Shown piece by piece: positions 1 through 8,280 of a DNA stretch of 64,000 nt. Below the pieces are notes generated by a model that had not been told where the DNA came from, made no database searches, and saw only the letters and a list, made by a program, of their open reading frames with translations. This DNA is from Bacillus solimangrovi (GTDB taxonomy: Bacteria > Bacillota > Bacilli > Bacillales > Bacillaceae_N), in NCBI RefSeq assembly GCF_001742425.1, contig NZ_MJEH01000005.1, positions 1 through 64,000 of the forward strand, read 5' to 3'. Position 1 is the first letter of the stretch. Each line of letters opens with the position of its first letter. Made by a program: the position numbers and the translations under genes.

Positions 1-119
1 AAGACATAGATAAGAGGATCAATATCAATTTCTGAAAAAATTGCTTCAAATCGCTTGGTAGGTTCTAAATCATATAAATCTTGCAGGTCAAAAAAACATA
101 TATGTCGTATAGTAGTCAT
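1..119 (-). CDS. IS transposase, N-terminal fragment (runs off window)
   Basis: The first 39 codons of a transposase start here and continue beyond the left edge. The start ATG at 119 follows a purine-rich ribosome binding site. The N-terminus carries the motif YDLEPTKRFEAIF, which I recognise from the start of DDE transposases with a DUF772-type N-terminal domain (IS1182/IS5-like) that are common in Bacillus. Only the start is visible, so catalytic residues cannot be checked and the family is an inference from a short motif. The 120-240 stretch upstream is probably the IS leader and end. The element lies just upstream of selC. Confidence 0.55.
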   Translation of the reverse strand, partial: MTTIRHICFFDLQDLYDLEPTKRFEAIFSEIDIDPLIYV

Positions 120-369
120 AAGGAGTCCCCCTTTTGTCTCAAGAGTTCGTTTAGTCGCTTACTCAATCGACATTTGGGGAGGTACTCCTTTTTCTATGTC
201 TTAGAACCTATGAGCCGCAAGGCTTTGAATTTATGAAATTGATTCAAGTAAAAACAACAAAAATAGTTCATATATTTTAAAAAAATCACAATTTTAAATT
301 GATCATTATATTCCCTCAACATCGCAAATTTTTTTGGGGGATCAGAAATATTCTCACCCTTTTAAATAC

Positions 370-398
370 TTGTGATTTGAACGTAAAGACAGTATAAT
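370..398 (+). promoter_or_regulatory. Sigma-A promoter of selC
   Basis: TTGTGA (370-375) and TATAAT (393-398) are separated by 17 bases. Transcription would start near 405, about 80 bases before the mature tRNA. The rest of 120-487 shows no gene that I recognise. Both boxes are seen directly; promoter use is inferred. Confidence 0.65.
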
Positions 399-487
399 TA
401 ATCGTGTCAATTATGAGAAATTTTGTTAATAGTAAGTATGCATGTAATATGATGTTCCCTCAAAACGCTAATATATCACGTTTTAAT

Positions 488-584
488 GGGGCTGGTTGGG
501 TTGCTGGTGCACTCCGCGGTCTTCAAAACCGTCTGGGAGGCGCGTGCCGTCTTCGGTGGGTTCGATTCCCATACAGTCCCGCCA
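488..584 (+). tRNA. selC: Selenocysteine tRNA, anticodon UCA (selC)
   Basis: The anticodon loop CTTCAAA (521-527) presents UCA, which decodes UGA. The molecule is 97 bases long including an encoded CCA, far longer than ordinary tRNAs. The acceptor stem is long: 488-494 pairs with 574-580, and the eighth pair (G495/A573) is mismatched. The D arm is extended around TGCTGGTGCA. The anticodon stem is GCGGT/ACCGT. A long variable arm spans about 533-554. The T arm has the usual TTCGATT loop with five pairs. These are the hallmarks of bacterial tRNA-Sec (8+5 acceptor/T arrangement). selA, selB and selD are not in the window. It is a single-gene unit with its own promoter and terminator. Confidence 0.88.
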
Positions 585-628
585 ACACTATATAATTTCT
601 CTCATTCTTCAATTTGAAAATAATTTAA

Positions 629-666
629 CCCCGTTCTTTAACAAAAAAGAACGGGGTATTTGAATA
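629..666 (+). terminator. Rho-independent terminator after selC
   Basis: A perfect 11-base-pair stem, CCCCGTTCTTT (629-639) with AAAGAACGGGG (646-656), has a 6-base loop and is followed by a T-rich stretch. It ends the selC transcript and may also serve the small minus-strand gene that stops at 668. Confidence 0.75.
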
Positions 667-667
667 T

Positions 668-808
668 TTAAATCTTTGTATTACTTTTCTTCGCTTTATT
701 TTCTAACTCGCTTTTAGGATTTGCTGAGAATTCAGCATCTTCAGCTTGTCCTTGTGGATTTATACCACGATCCTGAGCACCACGGTTTTTGTTTTTTCTA
801 TGTGACAT
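668..808 (-). CDS. Small basic protein, spore-type (46 aa)
   Basis: This short gene encodes 46 residues starting MSHRKNKNRGAQDRG and ending in a Lys-rich tail. A strong ribosome binding site GGAGGTGA lies seven bases before the ATG. The product is hydrophilic, rich in K, N, Q and E, and has no membrane segment, like minor small acid-soluble spore proteins and YfhD-like proteins of Bacillus; the stretch DAEFS recalls YfhD. The family match is only by general resemblance. The gene stands alone, convergent with selC. Confidence 0.5.
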   Translation of the reverse strand: MSHRKNKNRGAQDRGINPQGQAEDAEFSANPKSELENKAKKSNTKI

Positions 809-1022
809 AACCATTCACCTCCAACCCTTAAGCTCCCCATAACTTCAAAATAATATTATCCATTTAAATGAAGTTGAAAACGTCTTATTAAGGTTAGCTC
901 TCAAATCAAATTGCTATTTAACGCAAATAAGTATACAAATTATCTAATACTCATTTTTCATCAAACATTTCCGTTATAATAGTACGTATGTCCACAATGC
1001 AACGAAATGAGGGTCTAAACTT

Positions 1023-1853
1023 ATGAACGATGAAAAACAAAGAGCAATAGATCGACATATAGAAGACATAAAAAAATATGAAACCGAATTGTTTTCAGAA
1101 ACAGAAGAAATAGAGAATTCATTTGAGAACGGGTATAGAATACCATCAAAGACAAATGAAAAACCTTCAAGTTCTTCTAAACTAATTATAAGTTTAATTG
1201 CACTTTTCTTATTTTTTAGTACTGCTGGTACGTTACTTAATTTCTTTAATATCCCTGCCTTTGAATTTGTACCTAAGTCAGATCAGCTTTCTCAGAAAAC
1301 ATTGATTCAAACATCTAAGGAAGCAGTTGTCCTCGTCAATTCAGAAAATCGTAAAGGTACTGGTTTTAACATTTCTAATGATGGTTTAATTGTAACAAAC
1401 TACCATATCGTGAAGGAATCTAGGGAAAGCGTCATTCGATTTCCAGATGGAAAATCTTTTCGAGGTACAACTCAAGAAACACTACCAGAAAAAGACATTG
1501 CTATCCTATCAATAGAAACTCAAAGTCCCTTACCATTTCTTAATGTCGAGTGGGAAAAACATTGGGAGGCTGATAACTCAGTTTATATTATTGGTAATCC
1601 ATTATCATACAGCCACATTGCAAGTGAAGGAACAGTTATTGGTTTAAGCAATAATACATCTTTAGACATCCCAACATTGTCCATCCAAACAAAAATATAT
1701 AGTGGAAATAGCGGTAGCCCTGTTATTAACTCAGATGGTAAAGTTATTGCAGTTATCTATGCACGTAGTTTAGATAGTGAGCAACCAACAGCATTTGCAG
1801 TACCTACTTATGAATTTCATGACCAAGTTTCAGGTTTATTGAAAAAAAAATAA
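1023..1853 (+). CDS. Membrane-anchored trypsin-like serine protease (276 aa)
   Basis: Residues 1-52 are a charged cytoplasmic tail rich in Glu and Lys. A single transmembrane segment follows at about 53-75. The rest is a chymotrypsin-fold domain with a visible catalytic triad: His128 in NYHIV, Asp158 in EKDIAIL and Ser230 in GNSGSP. There is no PDZ domain, so it is shorter than HtrA/DegP. The active site should face outside, consistent with a surface or envelope protease. The ribosome binding site is weak (GAGGG). It stands alone and shares a convergent terminator with the diguanylate cyclase gene. The substrate is unknown. Confidence 0.8.
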   Translation: MNDEKQRAIDRHIEDIKKYETELFSETEEIENSFENGYRIPSKTNEKPSSSSKLIISLIALFLFFSTAGTLLNFFNIPAFEFVPKSDQLSQKTLIQTSKEAVVLVNSENRKGTGFNISNDGLIVTNYHIVKESRESVIRFPDGKSFRGTTQETLPEKDIAILSIETQSPLPFLNVEWEKHWEADNSVYIIGNPLSYSHIASEGTVIGLSNNTSLDIPTLSIQTKIYSGNSGSPVINSDGKVIAVIYARSLDSEQPTAFAVPTYEFHDQVSGLLKKK

Positions 1854-1879
1854 AAGTGGAGAACAGTAATTCTCCACTT
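1854..1879. terminator. Bidirectional terminator between protease and cyclase genes
   Basis: AAGTGGAGAA (1854-1863) pairs with TTCTCCACTT (1870-1879). The hairpin lies exactly between two convergent genes, with an A-run on its left that becomes a T-run for minus-strand transcription. Confidence 0.65.
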
Positions 1880-3441
1880 CATTCATTAATAACTGTAACT
1901 TTGTTTCTTCCATTAGCCTTTGAGCAATATAGAGCTTTATCTGCCCTTTGGATGATTATCTTCTCATCTATGTCTTCTTCTCGGTATACAGTAACTCCAA
2001 GAGAAATTGTAATAGGCTGTCCAGTTGGACTTACTGTTTCTGCAACTTTTTGTCGTAATCTTTCTGCCATTTTTTTGGCATCCTCCACATTAATATGTTT
2101 CACTAAAATACCAAATTCTTCTCCACCATATCGAAAGCACAAATCATCTTCTCTTGCTACCTTTTTAATTATTGATGCTAGAAACTTTAATACTTCGTCT
2201 CCTACTAAATGACCGTATGTATCATTTACCTTTTTAAAATGATCAATATCCAACATAATAATTGCAAATGACATGTTTGCATCTATCCATTCTTTGATCA
2301 CTATATCAAATGTTTTACGATTGACTAATTGAGTAAGCCCATCTAATTGTACTTCAGAATGGAGAAGATTTAAGTGATTACTAATATGATGGTAAAGTTG
2401 ATGGACTTCATAAATATGTATTCGTCCATTAATCCAGTCCTTAGGAACAATATGTTGTTTATGAGTAATTGCGTCCTCTGAGAACTTTGCTAAACTATTG
2501 ATAGGTTTAGCTAAGGTATTAGCTAGAATCCATGAGAGTAGCAAAATCAACACTACTAATGGAAGAGAACGGAAAAACATCTGCGTTAACAGTTCATGAA
2601 GAGGATCTTCAATCACATCAGTTGGCGTCTGAGATACGATCCCCCATCCAGTCGTTTCTTCATGCGCATATCCTGCAAAAAATTCATTCCCTCTTACATT
2701 TGTAATGACAGATGACCCATTATTGCCTTTCATTAACTGCTGCACTACTTTATTTTCTGAAACATCTTCATTAATTCGATCAGAATCAGGATGGTATATT
2801 AACTTTCCATCCCTATTTACGACATATACATATGAACCATTTGCGTATTGATGTTCTTTGAGAGTGTTGTTCAATACGCTATCACTCTCTAGATAGATCG
2901 TACCACCCACAAGACCCTTATATTGACCGAACCTATCAAAAATAGGAGAAGAAATAAGCATGATCATTTGACCAGAAGTTGCTCGATAGGGATCAGATAT
3001 AAATGATTGTTTGATAGCTAATGCTTTTTTGACTGTATCTGATTGAATTTTAGTGCCTGACTTTACTACAACTCCACCTTTGTACTGAATCTTCTCAGGA
3101 CTTAATAATTGAATGAATCCTTCTTTATCAGTAATGAAAATTGAATTAAAATGTTTATTATTTGCAGATCTCCATACATCTAAATCTTTTTGAGTTAATG
3201 CATCCGATCCAGCTATTTCACCTATAATATTTAAATTTTGCTGTAAATCATTAAACAAATCACTTGTACTTGTTGATAGTTTCTTAGCATAGTTATAATT
3301 ACTTTCTAAATAATTTTCCATTAGTGACTTTTTCAAGGCATTTTTCGAAGCAAATCCACTCACAACAGCAGTACATATTACTATTATGATAATTAAAATA
3401 CCAATTGCATAACGAAGTTTTATACCTTTTTTCGTGAGCAT
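1879..3441 (-). CDS. Membrane diguanylate cyclase with extracellular sensor (GGDEF)
   Basis: The protein has an N-terminal transmembrane helix, an extracellular region of about 260 residues that resembles a Cache sensor (motifs such as FISDPYRA and the YVVNRDGKLIYHPD stretch), a second transmembrane helix, a short linker and a C-terminal GGDEF domain. The active site reads RYGGEEFG. An RxxD product-inhibition site (REDD) sits five residues before it, and DHFKKVNDTYGH is present. It should make cyclic di-GMP from GTP in response to an external ligand, affecting motility or biofilm. The ATG at 3441 has AGGA six bases upstream; a TTG at 3465 is also possible but less well placed. Confidence 0.9.
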   Translation of the reverse strand: MLTKKGIKLRYAIGILIIIIVICTAVVSGFASKNALKKSLMENYLESNYNYAKKLSTSTSDLFNDLQQNLNIIGEIAGSDALTQKDLDVWRSANNKHFNSIFITDKEGFIQLLSPEKIQYKGGVVVKSGTKIQSDTVKKALAIKQSFISDPYRATSGQMIMLISSPIFDRFGQYKGLVGGTIYLESDSVLNNTLKEHQYANGSYVYVVNRDGKLIYHPDSDRINEDVSENKVVQQLMKGNNGSSVITNVRGNEFFAGYAHEETTGWGIVSQTPTDVIEDPLHELLTQMFFRSLPLVVLILLLSWILANTLAKPINSLAKFSEDAITHKQHIVPKDWINGRIHIYEVHQLYHHISNHLNLLHSEVQLDGLTQLVNRKTFDIVIKEWIDANMSFAIIMLDIDHFKKVNDTYGHLVGDEVLKFLASIIKKVAREDDLCFRYGGEEFGILVKHINVEDAKKMAERLRQKVAETVSPTGQPITISLGVTVYREEDIDEKIIIQRADKALYCSKANGRNKVTVINE

Positions 3442-3756
3442 CTCAATCCTACTCTCTTTAATCAAATAATAGAATACTATCTACTATAGATTACCAAATA
3501 TCTTATAAAATACCAACACCATTCAAGATATATCAATATATTTCATGCATTCATTTATTGAAGATTAATTTAAAAGGCAAAATACTATAACCTCACTATA
3601 TATTTTAATCTATATGCATATTTTCAACACCTCTCTATATGAAAGCGATTTACTATAAAAAATATGTTTAAGACATTGATTAAGTTGAACGATTGATGTA
3701 TTATAAGAACACAAGCTGTTTTGTGCGTAAGCATAATAAAGTTTTAACCTTTACGC

Positions 3757-3762
3757 TATAAT
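3757..3762 (+). promoter_or_regulatory. -10 box of the 6S-like RNA
   Basis: TATAAT lies about 7 bases before the likely 5' end of the structured RNA. No good -35 box is visible at the usual distance, so the promoter may depend on an extended -10 or on another factor. Confidence 0.45.
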
Positions 3763-3768
3763 AGGGAG

Positions 3769-3948
3769 TTTTACATCAAAGCTGAATTGACATACCTCTG
3801 GTTATATACCAAAGAGGGCATGCATGAAGACTTTTGCGAACACCCACTTTGAGAAGTGGTGGTTTAAAACTTTCTTATCAATTACTTACGGCAAATACGG
3901 CTGAAACCATGAATTCTTAAACCAGTTTCGATTAGAAACTGGTTTTTT
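3769..3948 (+). ncRNA. ssrS: Probable 6S RNA (ssrS/bsrA type)
   Basis: A transcript of about 180 bases is bounded by a TATAAT box and a strong terminator, with no open reading frame. It contains hairpins (CCTCTGGT with ACCAAAGAGG, CCACTT with AAGTGG). Segments recall 6S RNA: GGGCATGCATGAAG, TTTGCGAACA, TGAGAAGTGG followed by TTTAAAACT, and ACGGC..ACGGCTGAAACC near the 3' end. 6S RNA binds the housekeeping RNA polymerase and down-regulates growth-phase promoters in stationary phase. The match is from memory of conserved 6S segments, not from an alignment, so another structured RNA remains possible. Confidence 0.5.
3920..3948 (+). terminator. Terminator of the 6S-like RNA
   Basis: AACCAGTTTC (3920-3929) pairs with GAAACTGGTT (3935-3944) across a five-base loop and runs into six Ts. 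Confidence 0.8.
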
Positions 3949-4044
3949 GTATGAAAAATTAACAGATACGATAACTAATGAAATTCATATCTTCTATGTC
4001 TCCTCCATATGATTAGTAGAAACTATTAAAAGGAGGAACTATGT

Positions 4045-4470
4045 ATGCAATTTTATTACGGGCATCAAATGCCATTGCGAATTTTAGATGAAGCTGAATT
4101 TTGGAAGCAACAAGAAGTCGAACATACCGTTGTTATTAGGGAACTTATCCCTGTTTTAGAAGAAAAATATGTGAATGCATTATTGAAATGGGAAGAAGCT
4201 CTTTCAAAAACACACCAGAAAGTAATCCGTTATATCGAAACCGTTAACCGCTCAGCCTACTACATACCACAACAATTACTACAATCCGTCTTACAACTTA
4301 CACATTACTGCTTACAGCAAAGTTTAGACTTTATTAAACTGTGCCAACAAATTAAAACGGAAAGTGCCGCAGTTAGTAAAAATTCAACAGCTAAAGTGGT
4401 ATTAGATCATATCATAAGAGAATCAGAATATTTCGTAGGGATTTCACAAGCACTATTGTACAATCATTAA
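4045..4470 (+). CDS. DUF2935 helical-bundle protein (141 aa)
   Basis: The sequence opens with FYYGHQMPLRILDEAEFWKQ and has HTVVIRELIP, both typical of the DUF2935 family, which forms metal-binding ferritin-like four-helix bundles. His and Glu residues in the first two helices could bind metal. Family members usually contain two such repeats (about 260 residues); this one has a single repeat, so it is a half-length form. The ribosome binding site AGGAGG is well placed. It is a single gene with no clear partner and its function is not known. Confidence 0.7.
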   Translation: MQFYYGHQMPLRILDEAEFWKQQEVEHTVVIRELIPVLEEKYVNALLKWEEALSKTHQKVIRYIETVNRSAYYIPQQLLQSVLQLTHYCLQQSLDFIKLCQQIKTESAAVSKNSTAKVVLDHIIRESEYFVGISQALLYNH

Positions 4471-4587
4471 GAAGCAACACACTTAGGAAATGAATACAAT
4501 ATGTCTTAATAACAAATACTATAAACCTCTATGAATAAGTAATTAAGTAAAATCACATGTGTATGTTAAACCTAATCACGTAATTGA

Positions 4588-4643
4588 ATAATGAAAAGAT
4601 AAAGATTGACAGTCCTATTTGTCAATCTTTATCTTTTCATTAT
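4588..4643. repeat. 24-bp perfect inverted repeat
   Basis: Left arm 4588-4611 and right arm 4620-4643 are perfect complements around an 8-base loop (GTCCTATT). The arms are unusually long for a simple terminator and there is no T-run. It could be a transcript-end hairpin for the gene ending at 4470 or a remnant of a small mobile element. The surrounding 4471-5091 stretch is otherwise very AT-rich and without a recognisable gene. Confidence 0.75.
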
Positions 4644-5091
4644 ATCACACCACAATTAATTGTAAAAAACACTAAATTTGTAAGTCATCTTATATAACTA
4701 TTAACTTTCCTCTTCTATGCTATAGATATCTATGAAATAATCTTTTTCTACATTTAAAACAAAGGAATAAAAACTTCGTTTAATGAAGATTTACATATAA
4801 TAAGTAAATGATTCAAAAAACTGTTTAATAATAAACGAGTAAAACCAATGATTTGAAAAGTAATTTTTTAAAATAAAACACTAACCACAAAGGATTAAAA
4901 TATCAAAATCAGATTAATAGTAAAATATATCCTAAAGGAAAAGTTACATAGTTGTCTTACATTTTATGTTACCTAACTTGTATTCCATTATTTAAACGAT
5001 TATTAGTACACTTCCATCTTCCTTAATTTTCATGTATTGTATACTTAAAGGAGTAGAAAGACTAGTTGTTTTATAATAGAGGAGTGAAACT

Positions 5092-5952
5092 TTGAGTCGA
5101 GTACATAAGAGAAAAGTTAAACACCTTCAACCATTTTTAAAATGGGCTGGGGGTAAACGACAATTACTTCCTATCTTAAGAAACTATTTCCCTACAACAT
5201 TTGATACTTACTACGAACCTTTTGTTGGCGCTGGTGCAGTACTTTTTGACTTAGCACCCAAAACAGCTATTATAAATGATGTAAATGAACAGCTAGTTAA
5301 TGTCTATCGTTCAATCAAAACAGATGTAGATGCATTATTACATTTATTAGATGAACATACCTTAAACCATAATAAAGATTACTATTATAAAGTTCGGGAA
5401 TGGGATAGAATTGATAAAATTTATACAATGACAAATATCGAGCGAGCAGCACGCATTCTATATTTAAATAAAACGTGTTTCAACGGTTTATACCGAGTTA
5501 ATTCAAAGGGTCAATTTAACGTTCCCTTCGGAAAATACAAACTACCCAATATCGTTAATGAAAAAGTATTGCGTTCAGTTAACACATATTTAAATCAGCA
5601 TCAGGTGACGATTACAAATGATGACTTTGCAGAAACAGTATCTGATGCGAAAAAAGGTGATTTCGTTTATTTTGATCCACCTTACGTTCCTATAAATCGA
5701 ACATCATCCTTTACAGGCTATTCTAAAACTGGATTTGGAATGGATGAACAAGAAAGGTTACGAGATGTATTCATAAACCTTGCTGAACGTGGTTGCCATA
5801 TAATATTATCTAACTCATATACGCCATACATTCGAGAACTGTATCGTGACTTTCGAATCGAAACCGTTCAAGCATCTAGGATTATTAATTCAAAAGGAAA
5901 TTCCCGAGGCAAAATCTTCGAAGCAGTAATTCTTTTTGATGGAAATAATTAA
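5092..5952 (+). CDS. dam: DNA adenine methyltransferase (Dam/DpnM type)
   Basis: This is a 286-residue D12-class N6-adenine methyltransferase, normal length for the family. The AdoMet motif FLKWAGGKR is at residues 15-23, YEPFVGAGAV follows at 41-50, and the catalytic DPPY is at 195-198. Close relatives methylate adenine in GATC. The start is TTG, with GAGGAG upstream. No restriction gene lies beside it, so it appears to be an orphan methylase that could act in regulation, repair or protection. It sits between two hairpins in an AT-rich neighbourhood, compatible with acquisition by transfer. Confidence 0.88.
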   Translation: MSRVHKRKVKHLQPFLKWAGGKRQLLPILRNYFPTTFDTYYEPFVGAGAVLFDLAPKTAIINDVNEQLVNVYRSIKTDVDALLHLLDEHTLNHNKDYYYKVREWDRIDKIYTMTNIERAARILYLNKTCFNGLYRVNSKGQFNVPFGKYKLPNIVNEKVLRSVNTYLNQHQVTITNDDFAETVSDAKKGDFVYFDPPYVPINRTSSFTGYSKTGFGMDEQERLRDVFINLAERGCHIILSNSYTPYIRELYRDFRIETVQASRIINSKGNSRGKIFEAVILFDGNN

Positions 5953-5963
5953 AAATTCAACCT

Positions 5964-6005
5964 AAATACGAAGCGATAATGCAACTTACTAATCGCTTCG
6001 TATTT
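5964..6005. terminator. Bidirectional terminator after dam
   Basis: AAATACGAAGCGAT (5964-5977) is perfectly complementary to ATCGCTTCGTATTT (5992-6005). It separates dam from the convergent small gene at 6022-6168. Confidence 0.75.
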
Positions 6006-6021
6006 TATACTCACAACTTAA

Positions 6022-6168
6022 TTAACCATCACTCATATTTGCACGAGTAGGCTGTATCGCCTTGTTTAAATCTTCTTCTGCAATTACATTCTTACCAACT
6101 GCAGCTTCACTAAAAGGCTTTCCCTTCTGGCTACCGTTATGATTTTGCCGTTTTTTCTTATTTGTCAT
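6022..6168 (-). CDS. Small spore-type protein (48 aa)
   Basis: The ATG at 6168 has an excellent GGAGG ribosome binding site, so I prefer it to the upstream ATG at 6204. The 48-residue product begins MTNKKKRQNHNGSQKGK, is hydrophilic and has no membrane segment. In B. subtilis the neighbourhood of yneK holds minor small acid-soluble spore protein genes (sspO, sspP), and the basic, Asn/Gln/Lys-rich start fits such a protein, but the sequence is not clearly any one of them. It is divergent from yneK. Confidence 0.55.
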   Translation of the reverse strand: MTNKKKRQNHNGSQKGKPFSEAAVGKNVIAEEDLNKAIQPTRANMSDG

Positions 6169-6303
6169 CGTTAAAAACCTCCTTTCACTCTTAGTATGAA
6201 CCAAATCAAATTCTTTTTATTTATGTTTTACGATGAACCTGCTACAATTAATATCGTCAATATAATTATTGTAGAAATGGGTTTTAAATTAGAGGTGATG
6301 AAC

Positions 6304-6729
6304 GTGCTTTCAGGATGGTTTTTATGGTTTATTTTATTTTGGGTCGTTTTTTTAACTGGCTCTCTCGCAATTGGCGGATACTTCATGTTTCGTAAGTTTC
6401 TCAAGCGACTACCTAAAGAAGATGGAAAATCAATTTTGGATTGGGAAGAAGATTACATAAATCAAACGAGACACTTATGGCCACAGGGTCAGAAGGATTT
6501 CCTAGAAGAGCTTGTGCAACCTGTACCAGAGCTCTTTCGTGATGTAGCTAGACAAAAGATCGCTGGAAAAATTGGAGAACTTGCATTGAAAGAAAATGCA
6601 ACGGTTATTTCTCAAGATTTAGTCATTCGTGGATACATTATTGCAACACCAAAACGCGATCATAAATTTTTGATAAAAACACTTAAAGAAAAGCAAATAA
6701 ACCTTGCTCCGTATGAACAATTATTTTAG
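6304..6729 (+). CDS. yneK: YneK-like membrane protein (DUF2621)
   Basis: The protein has one N-terminal transmembrane helix (about residues 2-26, starting MLSGWFLWF) and a cytoplasmic domain of about 115 residues with KLPKEDGKS-like and VPELFRDVARQKIAGKIG segments typical of YneK/DUF2621. I choose the GTG at 6304 because AGAGGTG lies six bases upstream and the resulting N-terminus matches the family; an ATG at 6298 would sit too close to the ribosome binding site. It neighbours the ccd genes as in B. subtilis. Its function is unknown. Confidence 0.8.
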   Translation: MLSGWFLWFILFWVVFLTGSLAIGGYFMFRKFLKRLPKEDGKSILDWEEDYINQTRHLWPQGQKDFLEELVQPVPELFRDVARQKIAGKIGELALKENATVISQDLVIRGYIIATPKRDHKFLIKTLKEKQINLAPYEQLF

Positions 6730-6738
6730 ATAACCTTA

Positions 6739-6781
6739 AAAAACCTCGTTATGCTTCTTTACGAATCATAACGAGGTTTTT
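6739..6781. terminator. Bidirectional terminator, yneK and ccdC
   Basis: AAAAACCTCGTTATG (6739-6753) pairs with CATAACGAGGTTTTT (6767-6781). A- and T-runs on the outer sides suit both of the convergent genes. Confidence 0.8.
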
Positions 6782-6783
6782 AC

Positions 6784-7254
6784 CTATGCTTTTATATGTA
6801 ACTCCCTTTCGAGCTTCCGATATTTCACATACATAGCAATTCGCCAAGGAACAATCATTCCAAATGCCAGTAAGAAGAACATACCACTTGTCTCACCAAA
6901 TGGAATATATTGACCTAAGATTAATTTTAGGATAATCCGAAATATAAGTAAACCTAGTAAAATAAAAACAAATGCCTTAGAACGTTGAAGATATATATCA
7001 CCATTTTTCACTTCAAACTTAGAACTTTTAATTAAAACTATCGAGAACAAAGCGCCAACACTTATTGCTTCAAGTACCTGAGCAGGAGTTACTCGAAAAA
7101 CAGGTAATACGAACATAAGTGCTCCGGTACTCATAAATAGAGGCGGTAATATTATCTTCTTAACTGTTGCAGGCTTTTTTGCTGCCTTCATCCGAATGAT
7201 TAATGCGATAATAGCCATACATACGGCAGCAATTGAACTTAATGCAACATACAT
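6784..7254 (-). CDS. ccdC: CcdC/YneJ integral membrane protein
   Basis: A protein of about 156 residues with five hydrophobic segments and Arg/Lys-rich loops matches CcdC (YneJ). Signature stretches include IIRMKAAKKPATVKKI and GMIVPWRIAMYVKYRKLE. The B. subtilis counterpart sits in the ccdA-ccdB-ccdC cluster but is not itself needed for cytochrome c synthesis. The ATG at 7254 is preceded by GGGTTGAG; the longer start at 7278 adds eight residues without support. It lies downstream of ccdB but is separated by a hairpin. Confidence 0.82.
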   Translation of the reverse strand: MYVALSSIAAVCMAIIALIIRMKAAKKPATVKKIILPPLFMSTGALMFVLPVFRVTPAQVLEAISVGALFSIVLIKSSKFEVKNGDIYLQRSKAFVFILLGLLIFRIILKLILGQYIPFGETSGMFFLLAFGMIVPWRIAMYVKYRKLERELHIKA

Positions 7255-7393
7255 ACTTCTCAACCCTTTTCCATACAATCTCTTGAGTGCATATATAGTA
7301 TAACGTTTTTCAACGTCACTTTCATCTTTTTTAGTATGAAATGTGAGATGATTGTCTAATAAACTTGGATGCTATCATTGAAATGAATAAAAT

Positions 7394-7432
7394 AAGCCAT
7401 TTAAGAACATACGAAATGCTCTTAAATGGCTT
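7394..7432 (-). terminator. Terminator after ccdB
   Basis: AAGCCATTTAAGA (7394-7406) pairs with TCTTAAATGGCTT (7420-7432), directly after the ccdB stop codon on the minus strand. Confidence 0.7.
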
Positions 7433-7437
7433 CACCC

Positions 7438-7797
7438 TTATTCTAATACACGATCAATTGCATCAAGTACTCTTGTTTCATCGAATGGTTTAACGATAAA
7501 ATCTTTTGCACCAGCTTCGATTGCTTCAACTACCATTCTTTGCTGGCCCATCGCAGAGCACATAATTATTTTTGCTTGAGTGTCTATTGACTTAATTTTT
7601 CGTACCGTTTCAATACCGTTCATTACAGGCATCGTAATATCCAACGTAACAAGATCCGGTTTTACTTTATCATATAACTCAATTGCTTCCTGACCATTCT
7701 CTGCCTCAGCAACGACTTCATGTCCACCATTTTCTAGAATATTCGATAACGTTAAACGAATGAATTTCGCGTCATCTACTACTAAAAGCCTTGCCAT
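7438..7797 (-). CDS. ccdB: CcdB/YneI single-domain CheY-like response regulator
   Basis: This 119-residue receiver domain has the expected acidic pair in VVDDAKF, the phosphoacceptor Asp in DLVTLDITMPVMNG, a Ser in MCSAMG and the conserved Lys in FIVKPFD. There is no output domain. It corresponds to YneI (CcdB) of the ccd cluster, whose role is unresolved. The ATG at 7797 has a GGGGGAGCGG ribosome binding site, better than the upstream start at 7827. Confidence 0.88.
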   Translation of the reverse strand: MARLLVVDDAKFIRLTLSNILENGGHEVVAEAENGQEAIELYDKVKPDLVTLDITMPVMNGIETVRKIKSIDTQAKIIMCSAMGQQRMVVEAIEAGAKDFIVKPFDETRVLDAIDRVLE

Positions 7798-8280
7798 TTT
7801 CCGCTCCCCCTTACAAACACATTTCATTAAAACTTTATTTAAAAATTTTCAATTAAATGTTTCATATAGCTATTGTACAGAACTGTATTCTTACTTCTAT
7901 CTCATTTATCATATTATTCATTTTTCATTTCAATTAAAACGACAAGTTTATTTAATGGATATCCCAACACCATTATTTTACGATTTTATTAAAATTATAA
8001 ATGTGATGAATACGTGTTAATTGATATGAGATAAAATAGGTAAGTTGTATCATATACAATAGTATCATAGCAATGGAATTATTGGTAGAAAAGACTTCAA
8101 AATTTGCTAATTATTATCAATAATAAGTCTTGTTCATTAGGTTAGAAGCCACAGAAATACCCTATAATAAATACTTCTTACGATAGTTTTGTTTGCACAA
8201 GGAACAGCATGATATTCATGTATGGATCGTCACTTATAAGCACTAAGACCTATTACAAATACTATTTTATTAGAAAAGAA
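7798..8280. other. Intergenic region between ccdB and mrpB
   Basis: About 480 AT-rich bases. Apart from the ccdB ribosome binding site I see no gene, clear promoter or structured element. In B. subtilis ccdA and ccdB are adjacent, so this gap and mrpB interrupt that cluster. Confidence 0.5.

Noticed and set aside
404-595. 63-codon frame across the selC region
   Set aside because: It overlaps the tRNA-Sec gene and its stem-loops, lacks a ribosome binding site and ends at the tRNA CCA; it is not a protein gene.
3769-3948. Cyclic di-GMP or purine riboswitch next to the diguanylate cyclase gene
   Set aside because: The conserved core motifs of those riboswitches are absent, and the terminator follows directly without a linked coding frame; a 6S-type RNA fits better.
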